Counted from the first letter of the stretch, positions 1 through 8,790 are shown. The stretch is DNA of 64,000 nt from Chloroflexi bacterium AL-N1 (GCA_013122435.1 WYDT01000002.1:1-64000), one strand, 5' to 3'. A program made the numbers and translations. The notes: generated by a model not told the origin, from the letters alone.

Positions 1-1
1 T

Positions 2-397
2 GCGGCGGCGTATGATGGGACTGGCCAGCGCCGGACCTACCCGTGGGGTGAGGATGCGCCAACCACAGCACATGCGGTGTTCGAGGACAGTAAGCTGAAA
101 CGCAGCGCACCGATAGGATGTTATCCACAGGGAGTGGCTGCCTGTGGTGCCTTCGACATGGTTGGCAATGTATTTGAGTGGACTTGTAGTCATGGTGCGT
201 TCTATCCCGAGGAGGGTGATCAGGTCATGGCAGACTTTGATTCAGGTGAGTTTAATACTCCTATACGTGGTGGTTCATGGAGTGGTAAGATAGAACATAT
301 GCTCTGTCGGGCGCGCCGCCCGATTTTTCCCGACCGCTACATCCGTGACTACCTAGGGTTTCGGGTGGTTGTCGCCCGTCGCGATGGCGGGGCGTAG
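2..397 (+). CDS. Formylglycine-generating-enzyme (SUMF1/FGE-sulfatase) family protein, 3' part only
   Basis: The gene enters from the left edge; the frame is open from base 2 to a TAG at 395-397. The visible 131 residues carry the signatures of the C-terminal half of the FGE-sulfatase fold: YPWGE near the start, then DMVGNVFEWT (usual form GNVWEWT), RGGSW and a final GFRVV block. Family members make formylglycine in sulfatases, but many bacterial ones are C-type-lectin-like domains fused to kinases, STAND proteins or effectors, so the substrate cannot be deduced without the N-terminus. The codon pattern is normal and the gene ends cleanly. The neighbours on the opposite strand are unrelated secreted proteins. 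Confidence 0.85.
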   Translation, partial: AAAYDGTGQRRTYPWGEDAPTTAHAVFEDSKLKRSAPIGCYPQGVAACGAFDMVGNVFEWTCSHGAFYPEEGDQVMADFDSGEFNTPIRGGSWSGKIEHMLCRARRPIFPDRYIRDYLGFRVVVARRDGGA

Positions 398-404
398 GCA
401 CCGC

Positions 405-480
405 TGGCCACCGCGAGGGGGGCAGGCCACTGCAAGGCTCCCGCGAGGGGACAGATCACCGCAAGGGTGACCTGTACCGA
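405..480. repeat. GC-rich dispersed repeat with hairpin, copy 1
   Basis: The spacer between the converging genes holds repeated units of the form CCGCGAGGGG(G/A)CAG followed by CAC(C/T)GCA (near 413 and 441). A hairpin has arms at 451-460 and 465-474 (10 bp, one mismatch). Similar units recur near 2308-2360 behind the paralogous gene. It may act as a bidirectional terminator; no T-run is present. Confidence 0.6.
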
Positions 481-635
481 CGTGGGGAAAAGATGGGCCT
501 GAGATTAGCGGATGAGCAGCGGTAGGAAGCTGCGTGATGGTTCGATGGGCGGTAGGTCGGGTGTTGGTGTGGGCGTCGCGGTTGGTGGAATGGTTGTTGG
601 CGGCGGGGTGCTGGTGGCGGTGGGTGTTGCGGTTG
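481..635. repeat. Near-identical 155-bp direct repeat (copy 1 of 2; copy 2 at 2363-2517)
   Basis: By direct comparison this block differs from 2363-2517 at four positions. It covers the last roughly 45 codons of the upstream paralogue (the Pro/Thr-rich linker and the FLPL-type terminus) and about 24 bp beyond the stop. The rest of the two genes has diverged clearly, which points to recent gene conversion or to selection on this tail. Confidence 0.85.
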
Positions 636-2118
636 CTGTTGGGGTGGGTGTTGGTTCCCATGGCACAGCTAAACACTGCCCAAAGACCTCCATCTCATCT
701 TCAACCAGCGTGCCGGTATTATCCTCACCCTGCCAGATTGCTATGTATTCATTGTTCTGTTCATTGGATGCCAGAGCTGGCGAGTCTGCATAATAACTTG
801 GATGGCCTTCGGGCCCCATATCACTGATCCGAACATCATCGATACCAATCTCGGCTCCCGTGCGGCCATCGAGCAATTGTCCGTAGAGTTCAAATTCGAT
901 ATCGTCCATGGGGTGAAAGAAGCGGCCAATAGTCCAAGCGACCAGATATTGATTGGAAGGGGAATTGTATGCTACCGCTGGAGGGCCGGTTAAATACAAA
1001 CCGTTAGGAGAGGTGATTTGACTAATAGCAAAGTTGTCTTCGCCTACCTCGCCACCTGTTGCACTCAGACGCTGTCCATGAATTTGATAATCGCTAAACT
1101 GACCAGTATTGCCACCCCACACTACTAGATATTCGTCTGTCGTCTTATTGTAGACTATGGCAAGATCGGGGGCGGAATAGTAATGATCTTCTTGTTTCAT
1201 GTCACTGATGCGGGCGTCGTTGGTGCCAACTTGTGCTCCCGTTGTGGCATCCAGACGCTGCGCGTAGATATTGGTGGTGTTATTTATTGGAAGTATGGAC
1301 CAGACCACCATGTATTCATTGGTGATGGCATGGTGGGCTACGTCAAAATCGATCAGTGTAGTATCGCTGATGGAGGTGATGGGCTGACCGATGCGGGTTC
1401 CGTTGGCAGCAAGCCTTTGTCCGATCATTTCTGACTCGCTGTATTTATCAACGGGATACCTTCTCCACACGACGAGATATTCGTTCATGGTGCTATTGTA
1501 GGTTACATCAGGCGTTGTCACATGATAGCCGGGTTCGGATGGTGGCGTATCAATGCGGAAATTATTGACTCCTACGTTGTCACCTGTCGCTGCATCGATC
1601 CGCTGGGCAAAAATGCCGTATGGTGCCAGTGCAGGGTTTCGAAAGTCACCATTTGCCCAGACCACCATGTATTCATTTGTGATAGGATTGTACGTCACAT
1701 CTGGTAGAAAGCTGGGAGGAAGTGTTTGGTTGATCTGGAAGTCATTCGTCCCAATTTCGGCACCTGTTGTAGCATCTAGCCGTTGACCATAGATGTGAAC
1801 AGGGCCGGTCGGATCATCATTCGCGGCCCAGACGACGAGATGTTGATTGTTCTGGCTGTTGTAGGCTACTGCTGATGGTGACATGATCTCGGACCAGATG
1901 TCGCCATACGGTCCCATGTCGCTGATGCGGAAGTCATTCTCACCCACATCATAACTTGCTGTGGCGATTGACTGAACAGCAGATCCGCTGGCATTATCCG
2001 CAACACTCTGTGCAACAGAGTTGGGCATGCCAATCAGACTCATTACCGCTAACCCAAATACAACGAACAGGCTAATCAACCAACGGTAGCGGCTCAGGGA
2101 GGTGTCCATTGATCGCAT
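505..2118 (-). CDS. Secreted seven-repeat (probable beta-propeller) protein with Pro/Thr-rich C-terminal linker, paralogue A
   Basis: The chosen start is ATG at 2118, with AAAGGA about 9 bases upstream; TTG and GTG codons just before it are alternatives. A signal peptide follows (Arg-rich start, then a long Leu/Val/Ile stretch, cleavage near SVAQS). The mature part consists of seven repeats of about 60-65 residues. Each contains a form of DFRISDMGP, then AYN...NEYLVVW, then IYGQRLDATTGAEIG. Seven copies of a four-strand-sized unit suggest a seven-bladed propeller. A PTPTATP-type linker precedes the terminal FLPLLIR, a C-terminal pattern common in secreted Chloroflexota proteins and probably an anchoring or sorting signal (inference). 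The function is unknown; extracellular binding is likely. A tandem paralogue lies directly upstream. Confidence 0.8.
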   Translation of the reverse strand: MRSMDTSLSRYRWLISLFVVFGLAVMSLIGMPNSVAQSVADNASGSAVQSIATASYDVGENDFRISDMGPYGDIWSEIMSPSAVAYNSQNNQHLVVWAANDDPTGPVHIYGQRLDATTGAEIGTNDFQINQTLPPSFLPDVTYNPITNEYMVVWANGDFRNPALAPYGIFAQRIDAATGDNVGVNNFRIDTPPSEPGYHVTTPDVTYNSTMNEYLVVWRRYPVDKYSESEMIGQRLAANGTRIGQPITSISDTTLIDFDVAHHAITNEYMVVWSILPINNTTNIYAQRLDATTGAQVGTNDARISDMKQEDHYYSAPDLAIVYNKTTDEYLVVWGGNTGQFSDYQIHGQRLSATGGEVGEDNFAISQITSPNGLYLTGPPAVAYNSPSNQYLVAWTIGRFFHPMDDIEFELYGQLLDGRTGAEIGIDDVRISDMGPEGHPSYYADSPALASNEQNNEYIAIWQGEDNTGTLVEDEMEVFGQCLAVPWEPTPTPTATATPTATSTPPPTTIPPTATPTPTPDLPPIEPSRSFLPLLIR

Positions 2119-2362
2119 CACCAACCATCCTTTCTGAATCCAGTTCCTCTTTGTGGTCGGGCTGCAAAATGAAACGAGCGCTCTATGTATAGTAACATCG
2201 TCATGGGGCTCAATTAGGCATGTGTTTGGTTACACATCCTTTACGTGGAACAACAAGATGGAAACCTGTGGGACCGCAATCGCCGTTGGGAATGTGGCGA
2301 GGCGGCAGGCTCCCGCGAGGGGGCAGGTCACTGCAGGCTCCCGCGAGGGGAACCTGTGCAGG

Positions 2363-2517
2363 CGTGGGGAAAAGATGGGGCTGCGATTAGCGGATGATCA
2401 GCGGTAGGAAGCTGCGTGATGGTTCGATGGGCGGTAGGTCGGGTGTTGGTGTGGGCGTCGCGGTTGGTGGAATGGTTGTTGGCGGCGGGGTGCTGGTGGC
2501 GGTGGGTGTCGCGGTTG
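2363..2517. repeat. Near-identical 155-bp direct repeat (copy 2 of 2)
   Basis: This is the partner of 481-635 at a constant offset of 1882 bases. It encodes the same C-terminal tail in the second paralogue. The GC-rich spacer upstream (2300-2362) also resembles the spacer of copy 1. Confidence 0.85.
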
Positions 2518-3985
2518 GGGGTAGTGTTTGTTGCCCAACCAGCCGCTGCCCAAAGATTTCAAACTCATTATTGACCAGCGGCCCTGTGTTATCGTCGCCA
2601 GACCACGCAACGAGATAGGTGTTGTTCTTGCTACTATAACCGATGGCCGGGCTGTAGGGTTGATAGGCACTATTGTCGTCTGGCCCCATATCGCTGATGC
2701 GAAAGTCATCGTCGCCCACTTCAGCCCCGCTTACACCATCAAGCCGTTGCCCATAGATTTCATACTCCTCTGCATCCATGGTGCCAAAGTACGTATCCAC
2801 GGCCCAGGTAACAAGGTACTCTTCGTCTATCGGATTGTAAACGATAGTTGGCTCATTTGCAGTGTACAGTTGACTTTCAGAGCCTATGGTACTGATCAGA
2901 AAGTCATCATCTCCAAGCTCTTCGCCACCAGCACTGAGCCGTTGCCCATAGATTTCATAATTGATATCGGCGTCATCAAGTCCACCCGACCAGACGACCA
3001 GAAACTCCTGCCTGGTGTCGTTGTAGGCTATGGCGGGATCGGAGACCACAAAATTGAGATCAAGATCAAAGCCCATATCGCTGATGCGAAAGTCGTCATC
3101 CCCAACCTCTGCTCCTGTTGCGGCATCCAGTCGCTGGGCAAAGATTTCTAATCCTTTGGTATCGTCATTGCCTGCCCAGACCACCAGAAATTCATTCGCT
3201 ACCGGGTGATAGGCTATATCAAGACCGTATGGCATCATGGTAGTAATGGCAAGATTTTCGCCAACAGGTTCTCCCGCGCTGGTAAGCCGTTGCCCAACTA
3301 TTTCAGATGGATTGTCGTCTTCTCTTAGATCACTCTCCCAGACGACCAGATACTCATCAGCAGTGCTGTTGTAGGCAATCGAGGGCAGTGTATCGAGATA
3401 GCCAGGTGTGGTAATGGGTTGATCAATTCGAAAATCGTCCGTACCTATAGCAGCACCAGTGTTGGCGTCCAGCCGCTGACCATAGATACCGCCGGGCGTT
3501 GGCTCAGGGCTTAACAGGTCATATGCGGCCCAAACGACCAGATACTCATCGGCGGTAGGATTGTACACTATATCAGAAGTAAAAGCCCGAAACTCTGGAT
3601 CGATGTTCGCACGAACCTGACTGATCTGAAAATCGTTGGTACCCATTTCCTGGCCCGTGTCAGCATTAATGCGTTGACCACGTATCTCGACAGCATCGCG
3701 GGTCTGGTCGTCGCCGGACCATGTGACCAGATACTCGTGGCTGCGGGTGTTGTAAGCTACAGCTGGTGAGGAAACACCGAAGCCTGTGTTGCCATCTGGC
3801 CCCATATCGCTGATACGAAAGTCATTGGGTTCCACTTCCATATCAACAGCAAGCACAGCACCCTGGGTAGTACCATAGACAATGGAGCTACTCATGAAGG
3901 CTATACTGATGAGGCTTACGAGTAATGCGATAATTATGATAAGCAGGTAGTGGGAATATCGCGACGTTGCAGAAACCCTTACCAT
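2387..3985 (-). CDS. Secreted seven-repeat (probable beta-propeller) protein, paralogue B
   Basis: ATG at 3985 is preceded by AAAGGA at 9 bases. A signal peptide or membrane anchor (LLIIIIALLVSLISIAF) is followed by seven repeats of the same unit as paralogue A (DFRISDMGPD... AYN... EYLVVW... IYGQRLDA.TGAE.G), a Pro/Thr linker and a final FLPLIIR. The 532-residue protein has the same layout as paralogue A. The repeat bodies differ throughout, but the last 45 residues are almost the same. The two genes are head to tail with about 270 bp between them, so they came from a tandem duplication. Acidic turns such as GDDD and SGDDN could bind calcium (inference). The role is unknown, probably cell-surface. 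Confidence 0.8.
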   Translation of the reverse strand: MVRVSATSRYSHYLLIIIIALLVSLISIAFMSSSIVYGTTQGAVLAVDMEVEPNDFRISDMGPDGNTGFGVSSPAVAYNTRSHEYLVTWSGDDQTRDAVEIRGQRINADTGQEMGTNDFQISQVRANIDPEFRAFTSDIVYNPTADEYLVVWAAYDLLSPEPTPGGIYGQRLDANTGAAIGTDDFRIDQPITTPGYLDTLPSIAYNSTADEYLVVWESDLREDDNPSEIVGQRLTSAGEPVGENLAITTMMPYGLDIAYHPVANEFLVVWAGNDDTKGLEIFAQRLDAATGAEVGDDDFRISDMGFDLDLNFVVSDPAIAYNDTRQEFLVVWSGGLDDADINYEIYGQRLSAGGEELGDDDFLISTIGSESQLYTANEPTIVYNPIDEEYLVTWAVDTYFGTMDAEEYEIYGQRLDGVSGAEVGDDDFRISDMGPDDNSAYQPYSPAIGYSSKNNTYLVAWSGDDNTGPLVNNEFEIFGQRLVGQQTLPPTATPTATSTPPPTTIPPTATPTPTPDLPPIEPSRSFLPLIIR

Positions 3986-4229
3986 AGATCAATATCCTTT
4001 CTCTGGTTGAATCTGATCAGTACAGGCTTTGATCACAGGATAAACAGTATTATAAATATAATGCTATTTGTCTTACTTATATATACGCTTAAACCGATAA
4101 TAATGCAGTTAAGCTTTGGTAAAGTTTTAGCACATGTTACCCAAATCACAACGCAGATAAGAAGTATATCAACAACATTGCTTCCTGTTTAACCCTGACT
4201 TCGACAAGCTCGGTCACTGTCACATCCTC

Positions 4230-4276
4230 TTGACAAATCATGGAAACGGTGATATCTTTAGTTTACGGTGTTAACT
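4230..4276 (+). promoter_or_regulatory. Promoter and candidate TetR operator
   Basis: TTGACA (4230-4235), a 17-base spacer and TATCTT (4253-4258) form a good sigma-70-type promoter. Immediately downstream, AGTTTAC (4260-4266), GGT and GTTAACT (4270-4276) make a 7-3-7 inverted repeat with one mismatch, well placed for autorepression of the regulator that follows. Confidence 0.6.
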
Positions 4277-4299
4277 TGAATGAACACATTAGGGGAAAG

Positions 4300-5007
4300 A
4301 TGATGACACTCACCCGACGCGAGCGATTGCACACGGCAACACGTGAAGAAATAAAGATGATAGCTCGACAACACATGGCGATGGAAGGGGCCGCCGCACT
4401 CTCTCTGCGCGCCATCGCACGTGATATGGGGATGAGTGCACCAGCGTTGTATCGTTACTATGAAAGCCGTGATGACTTGATCACTGCACTGATTCTGGAT
4501 GCATACAACGCGATAGCTGATGCTATCAATGCAGCGCTCAACAAGTACCCGGTTCCGGATTATGCCAATCGGTTATATGCAGGAATGCTCACCTATCGTG
4601 CATGGGCGTTGGCCTATCCCGCTGATTATGTGCTCATCTTTGGTAATCCCATCCCTGGATATAAAGCACCTGGTGAAGCAACCACATACGCTGCACGGCG
4701 GACGAACACAATCTTTCTGCAAGAGTTGCAAGGTGCCTGGCAACATAAACAGTTAACAATTCCAGCCGAATACACAGACATACTGCCACAGTTTCAGCAA
4801 CAGATCATTGGTGATGAGCAGCGTTATGGAGCGGAAATACCACATCCGTTACTGGAAATATTATTGGCTACGTGGAGCAAGATCCATGGCATGATTTCAT
4901 TAGAATTGTACAGCCACTTGCAACCAATTATTGGCGATCCTGGTGCGTTCTATCGCTTTGAGGTGCTGGCCCTGCTCCATCGCATGGGCTTTACACCAGA
5001 TTTATAA
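4300..5007 (+). CDS. TetR/AcrR-family regulator with WHG-type C-terminal domain
   Basis: The start is one of two adjacent ATGs (4300, 4303) behind AGGGGAAAG; an upstream in-frame ATG at 4240 lies inside the promoter and is unlikely. Residues 1-55 form the TetR helix-turn-helix (ALSLRAIARDMGMSAPALYRYYESRDDLITAL). The rest is helical, with WALAYPADYVLIFGNPIPGY, typical of the WHG / TetR_C_33 ligand-binding family found in actinobacteria and Chloroflexota. It probably represses itself and the four genes downstream. The effector is unknown; the neighbouring oxidoreductases suggest a redox-active or aromatic small molecule (inference). Confidence 0.9.
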   Translation: MMTLTRRERLHTATREEIKMIARQHMAMEGAAALSLRAIARDMGMSAPALYRYYESRDDLITALILDAYNAIADAINAALNKYPVPDYANRLYAGMLTYRAWALAYPADYVLIFGNPIPGYKAPGEATTYAARRTNTIFLQELQGAWQHKQLTIPAEYTDILPQFQQQIIGDEQRYGAEIPHPLLEILLATWSKIHGMISLELYSHLQPIIGDPGAFYRFEVLALLHRMGFTPDL

Positions 5008-5070
5008 ATCGCATACAAAATTGTGCCCATAAGATGCAACCTTTCAAAACAAGGCAACGTCATACACATT

Positions 5071-5079
5071 AGTTAACAC
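5071..5079. promoter_or_regulatory. Second copy of the operator core upstream of the Acg-type gene
   Basis: The nine bases on the minus strand read GTGTTAACT, the same as 4268-4276 in the candidate TetR operator. Another GTTAAC occurs at 5175-5180, ahead of the AAAGGAGGA of the next gene. The motif is short and AT-rich, so chance is possible. Confidence 0.35.
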
Positions 5080-5223
5080 TAGTCACAAAAATAATTATAT
5101 ATCATAAAAATGCACGTGTAACACAATTATTGAAGAGTTTGTAGCACACCTTTCAGAATTGACTTTGTGGCACGGTTAACATGTTTCACTAAAAAGAATA
5201 TATATAACAAAGGAGGATTTTTC

Positions 5224-6423
5224 ATGTCAATACAACGAATGAGTCGCAGAAGGTTTTTAAGTACGTTAGGCGCAGGTACAGTCGTTCTCGTTGCTGGTGG
5301 TGGCGTATGGCGCGCCGTCGATCAGGGTGTGTTCAGCAGTGCACAGGGCCCCGCCTACGCAGCCTGGGAGACATGGCGTACGGATATGAGCGATGGACCG
5401 ATGGCACTGGTACGCGCAGGCATCCTGGCTGCCAGCCCACATAATACCCAGCCCTGGCTCTTCCGTGTCACCGATACAGAGGTTGAACTGTTCGCTGACA
5501 CCCAGCGACATCTTGGCGCAATGGACCCCTATCTTCGTGAGATGCACATCGGTCTGGGATGTGCCATCGAAAATATGATGTTGACCGCACAGGCGATTGG
5601 GTATGATGCAACGCTCACGCTGGAGTCGGGAAGCTTGACTGGTCCCAACGATGCTTTAGAACCGACGCTTGTCGCAACATTTGCGCTCGCAGAAGGATCG
5701 CCCGCACCTGATGAGCTGTACGAAGCCATTCCCAACCGCCACACAGATCGTGCCGCCTATGATATGACTCGCCCTGTCACTGATGCAACACTCACAACAC
5801 TGCGAGAGTTGGCAGATAAGGAACCAGATATTGTGATCATGTTTTTTGCACAGGGAAGCGAAGCATATACCAAGGTTGTCGAAGCCACCATCGATAGTAC
5901 CGAGATGATTATTGCTGATGAGGTTATGTCATACGACAGCCACAAATGGTTTCGCAGTTCCTGGCGTGAAGTGCAGGAACACAAAGATGGACCATTTATT
6001 GATACAGCCGGGGTTCCGCCACTGTTACGCGGTGTTGTCAAGATGTTACCACCTATAGCCGTTGAGACCATTGATAGTAACTGGTTGAGTGCCACTCAAT
6101 CAACTCTCGATGCAACACCAATTGTAGGATTTATTGCGGTGCGGGATCTGTACGACCAGGTTCAGGCGGTCAGCGCGGGTCGTTTGTGGCAACGGATGCA
6201 CCTCTGGACGACCACACAGGGTCTGTCGATGCATCCCATCAACCAGATGCCCGAGATCGTTGATCGTGAACGTCAACTGGATCAGCCAGCACAGATGGCC
6301 GAGTTCATTGATGGCATTACCCAGAATGCCGATTGGCGACCAACCTTTGCGTTCCGTCTGGGCTATCCAACTATGTCGTTACTGCCTAGTGCCCGTCGTC
6401 CGGTTGAGGAAGTCACGGTGTAA
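5224..6423 (+). CDS. Acg-family FMN-binding nitroreductase-like protein with Tat signal
   Basis: ATG at 5224 sits 6 bases after AAAGGAGGA, which rejects the longer reading from 5167. The protein is 399 residues. The N-terminus has a twin-arginine signal (SRRRFLSTLGAG plus a hydrophobic stretch), so a folded cofactor-bearing protein is exported or membrane-attached. The body matches the Acg/Rv3131 nitroreductase-like family: ILAASPHNTQPWLF near residue 75, IGLGCAIENMMLTA, and IPNRHTDRAAYD. Members bind FMN tightly, but several lack classical nitroreductase activity. It is the first structural gene of the TetR-led operon, and the epimerase starts 42 bases after its stop. Substrate unknown. Confidence 0.85.
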   Translation: MSIQRMSRRRFLSTLGAGTVVLVAGGGVWRAVDQGVFSSAQGPAYAAWETWRTDMSDGPMALVRAGILAASPHNTQPWLFRVTDTEVELFADTQRHLGAMDPYLREMHIGLGCAIENMMLTAQAIGYDATLTLESGSLTGPNDALEPTLVATFALAEGSPAPDELYEAIPNRHTDRAAYDMTRPVTDATLTTLRELADKEPDIVIMFFAQGSEAYTKVVEATIDSTEMIIADEVMSYDSHKWFRSSWREVQEHKDGPFIDTAGVPPLLRGVVKMLPPIAVETIDSNWLSATQSTLDATPIVGFIAVRDLYDQVQAVSAGRLWQRMHLWTTTQGLSMHPINQMPEIVDRERQLDQPAQMAEFIDGITQNADWRPTFAFRLGYPTMSLLPSARRPVEEVTV

Positions 6424-6465
6424 CCGTCATCAACTCTCACGATATTTATAGAAAGGTCTCAAATC

Positions 6466-7413
6466 ATGAATATGCAATCTCATTACGTCATTCTGGGAGC
6501 AGGTCAGTTAGGTTTGGCGGTGATGGATGAACTGGTCGCCAGAGGAGCGTCGCTCAAACTGATCAATCGCAGTGGAAAGGTCAACGAAGCACTTCCTGAA
6601 AAGGTCAGGCTTGTGGCTGCGGATATTACTCAACCGGATCAGGTTGCGGACGTATGTGTCGATGCTGATACAGTGTTCTTTTGTGCACAGCCACCCTACA
6701 ACCAGTGGCCAGAGTTGTTTCCCCCACTGGTCAAAAGCGTGATTGAGGGCATAGCACAAGCAGGAGTAAAACTTGTATTTGCCAGCAACCTGTATATGTA
6801 TGGGTCAACAGAGGGGCAGGTTTTACATGAATCCTTACCATACGCAGCCCAGACGCGTAAAGGTCAAACACGTGCTAATGTTGACCGCAGGTTGCTGGAG
6901 GCTCATAAGCAGGGGCAGATTCAAGTGACGATTGGCCGTGCCGCCGATTTTTATGGCCCCCGTGTGACCAACTCGGCTGTTGGTGAGATGTTGTTCAAGG
7001 CAGCCTTAAATGGCAAAACGGCGAATCTTTTTGGCGATATCGATCTGCCCCACACCTACACCTACATTCGTGACTTTGCACAGGCATTGGTCACATTGAG
7101 TGAGCACGAAGAAGCCTACGGTCGAGCCTGGCACGTTCCCAGCGCTCCCACCATCACCACACGACAATTCGTGCAGTTGCTCGAGGCTGAAGTGCAACAA
7201 CCTGTTCGCGTTCGTACCGCAGGCAAGCTGATGATGCAGATGGTGGGCTTGTTTAACCCCATGGCACGCGAAAGTGTGGAGATGCTGTACGAATTTGCAG
7301 AACCGTTCGTGGTCGATCACAGTCGGTTTGAGGCAGCTTTTGGCAATGGTGTGACACCCCACAAAAACGCTATTCAGGAAACTATCGCGTGGTATCGCAC
7401 CCAAAACACCTAA
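6466..7413 (+). CDS. NAD(P)-dependent epimerase/dehydratase (extended SDR)
   Basis: ATG at 6466 follows AAAGG. The Rossmann motif VILGAGQLGLAV lies at residues 7-18, with LINRSGK after the second strand as the cofactor-selecting loop, and DVCVDADTVFFCAQPPYNQW on strand four. NLYMYGS and the later DRR in place of a classical YxxxK make the catalytic site atypical, closer to NmrA-like or atypical SDR proteins. Length 315 residues is usual. It lies between the Acg-like protein and a cupin and is likely co-transcribed with both; the cupin start follows 12 bases after the stop. The substrate is not predictable. Confidence 0.85.
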   Translation: MNMQSHYVILGAGQLGLAVMDELVARGASLKLINRSGKVNEALPEKVRLVAADITQPDQVADVCVDADTVFFCAQPPYNQWPELFPPLVKSVIEGIAQAGVKLVFASNLYMYGSTEGQVLHESLPYAAQTRKGQTRANVDRRLLEAHKQGQIQVTIGRAADFYGPRVTNSAVGEMLFKAALNGKTANLFGDIDLPHTYTYIRDFAQALVTLSEHEEAYGRAWHVPSAPTITTRQFVQLLEAEVQQPVRVRTAGKLMMQMVGLFNPMARESVEMLYEFAEPFVVDHSRFEAAFGNGVTPHKNAIQETIAWYRTQNT

Positions 7414-7425
7414 GGAGGGCCCGTC

Positions 7426-7938
7426 ATGGCGATCATCGGCGAAACATACACCAATCAAATAACTGGCGAGCAGGTGTGCTTTGTGCACACCGCCACCTCA
7501 ACCAGCGGTGCATATGTCCAATTTGAGAATGTTATTCGAGCGAGACAGGCTGGCCCACCGATGCACATTCACACCCAACAAGAAGAGCAGTTTACGGTCG
7601 TATCAGGTGAACTCAATCTGGTGGTACAGGGTCAGGCCATCAAACTTCGTGAAGGTGAAACAGCCGTTGTCCCCGCAGGGGCACCACATACCTTTGATAA
7701 CCGTACGGGGAATGATGTGCTCTTTCAGGTGAAACTCACACCAGCGCTCGATAGTGAGCAAATGTTTACTGAAATGATCCGCCTTGCCAACGAGCGTAAC
7801 GCTGCAAGGCCAGGATTACGCCAACTTGCTTCGATACTGCAAAAATTGGATGGCCGCTTCTATCTGGCTGGACCACCACGGTTGTTTCAGGATCTGTTGT
7901 TTTCTCTATTAGCAGGAACTGTTCGCAAGACATCATAA
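7426..7938 (+). CDS. Cupin-domain protein
   Basis: ATG at 7426 is preceded by a perfect AAGGAGG at 7 bases. The 170-residue protein has one cupin barrel: motif 1 GPPMHIHTQQEEQFTVVSGE supplies two His and one Glu metal ligands, and motif 2 is VVPAGAPHTFDN. The C-terminal 50 residues (ARPGLRQLASILQKLDGRFY) form a helical extension seen in stand-alone cupins beside dehydratase or monooxygenase genes. It probably binds a divalent metal and may sense or modify the product of the adjacent epimerase (inference). Fourth gene of the TetR-led operon. Confidence 0.85.
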   Translation: MAIIGETYTNQITGEQVCFVHTATSTSGAYVQFENVIRARQAGPPMHIHTQQEEQFTVVSGELNLVVQGQAIKLREGETAVVPAGAPHTFDNRTGNDVLFQVKLTPALDSEQMFTEMIRLANERNAARPGLRQLASILQKLDGRFYLAGPPRLFQDLLFSLLAGTVRKTS

Positions 7939-8002
7939 GACATATCGTTCCCATTGAACTTACCCTCTTATTACTCTGATAAATTGACATAAGGAAAAAG
8001 CT

Positions 8003-8758
8003 ATGGTCACGTCACCAACAACTCGTACGATTACCAATACTGCTAACCCATCATCGCATATCGCTATCTACCGGATTGCCGGAGTGCTCTTGCTCGCACA
8101 ATTCGCTATCTTTCTCATTCCAGTCATTGTATTGGGCAATGCCATCAACTGGCCTGCCAGTCTGGGTGAGCCTGCATCGGTTGTATTGCCCTTGATTACT
8201 GAACAAAGCGGCGCGGTTACCCTTGGCTATTTTAGCTATATGATCTCTGCATTTCTCATCATACCGATTTCGGTTTTACTCTATCGTATTTTTCGCGAGC
8301 ATGCACGAACCTTGATCGGTATCAGTGCAGCCATGGGGCTTATCTCGGGTGTCATGAAAATCCTGGGGATTGTACGCTGGTTAGTGGTTATGCCGACCAT
8401 TGCAGCCATCTATCTGGAGCCATCAGCGAGTGCCGCCACCCGTGATGCTGCAGCTGTAGCGTTTGTGGCATTTAATGAATACGCCGGTGGGGTTGGAGAA
8501 CTGTTAGGTGTTGCTTTCTTTAGTGGCTTGTGGACCAGCTTTGTAGCTGTCGCTATCCTTCGTACAGGTGTCTTGCCACGCTGGATCGGCTGGTTTGGTC
8601 TGATTGCCGCATTTGTGGTTATATACCCCTTTGCCTCAGTCTTTGGCATAGAGATGGGAACGGTCATTCTGGTGGGAAGTGTCACACTCTGGCAATTGTG
8701 GATGATTACTACGGGAGTCGTGCTGTTATTTAGCCGTCCACCGCAGCACACATCTTAG
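8003..8758 (+). CDS. DUF4386-type integral membrane protein
   Basis: ATG at 8003 follows AAGGAAAAAGCT. The 251 residues contain about six hydrophobic segments. The opening IAGVLLLAQFAIFLIPV, the central AAMGLISGVMKILGIVRWLVVMPTIAA and the late GVLPRWIGWFGLIAA are the pattern of the DUF4386 membrane family, which often accompanies TetR regulators. It is the last gene of the operon; the 64-base gap to the cupin has no terminator that I can see. The biochemical role is unknown; transport or membrane-stress functions are guesses. Confidence 0.75.
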   Translation: MVTSPTTRTITNTANPSSHIAIYRIAGVLLLAQFAIFLIPVIVLGNAINWPASLGEPASVVLPLITEQSGAVTLGYFSYMISAFLIIPISVLLYRIFREHARTLIGISAAMGLISGVMKILGIVRWLVVMPTIAAIYLEPSASAATRDAAAVAFVAFNEYAGGVGELLGVAFFSGLWTSFVAVAILRTGVLPRWIGWFGLIAAFVVIYPFASVFGIEMGTVILVGSVTLWQLWMITTGVVLLFSRPPQHTS

Positions 8759-8790
8759 AAGGTGGTAGAAACGATTGTAAAGTTTGGTGG

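Noticed and set aside
512-827. Gly/Val-rich plus-strand frames over the propeller gene tail
   Set aside because: They are antisense readings of the Pro/Thr linker codons and lack ribosome-binding sites; the same artefact recurs at 2394-2618.
2528-3151. 207-codon plus-strand frame inside paralogue B
   Set aside because: Antisense to a clear secreted repeat protein; its repeated look comes from the repeats on the other strand.
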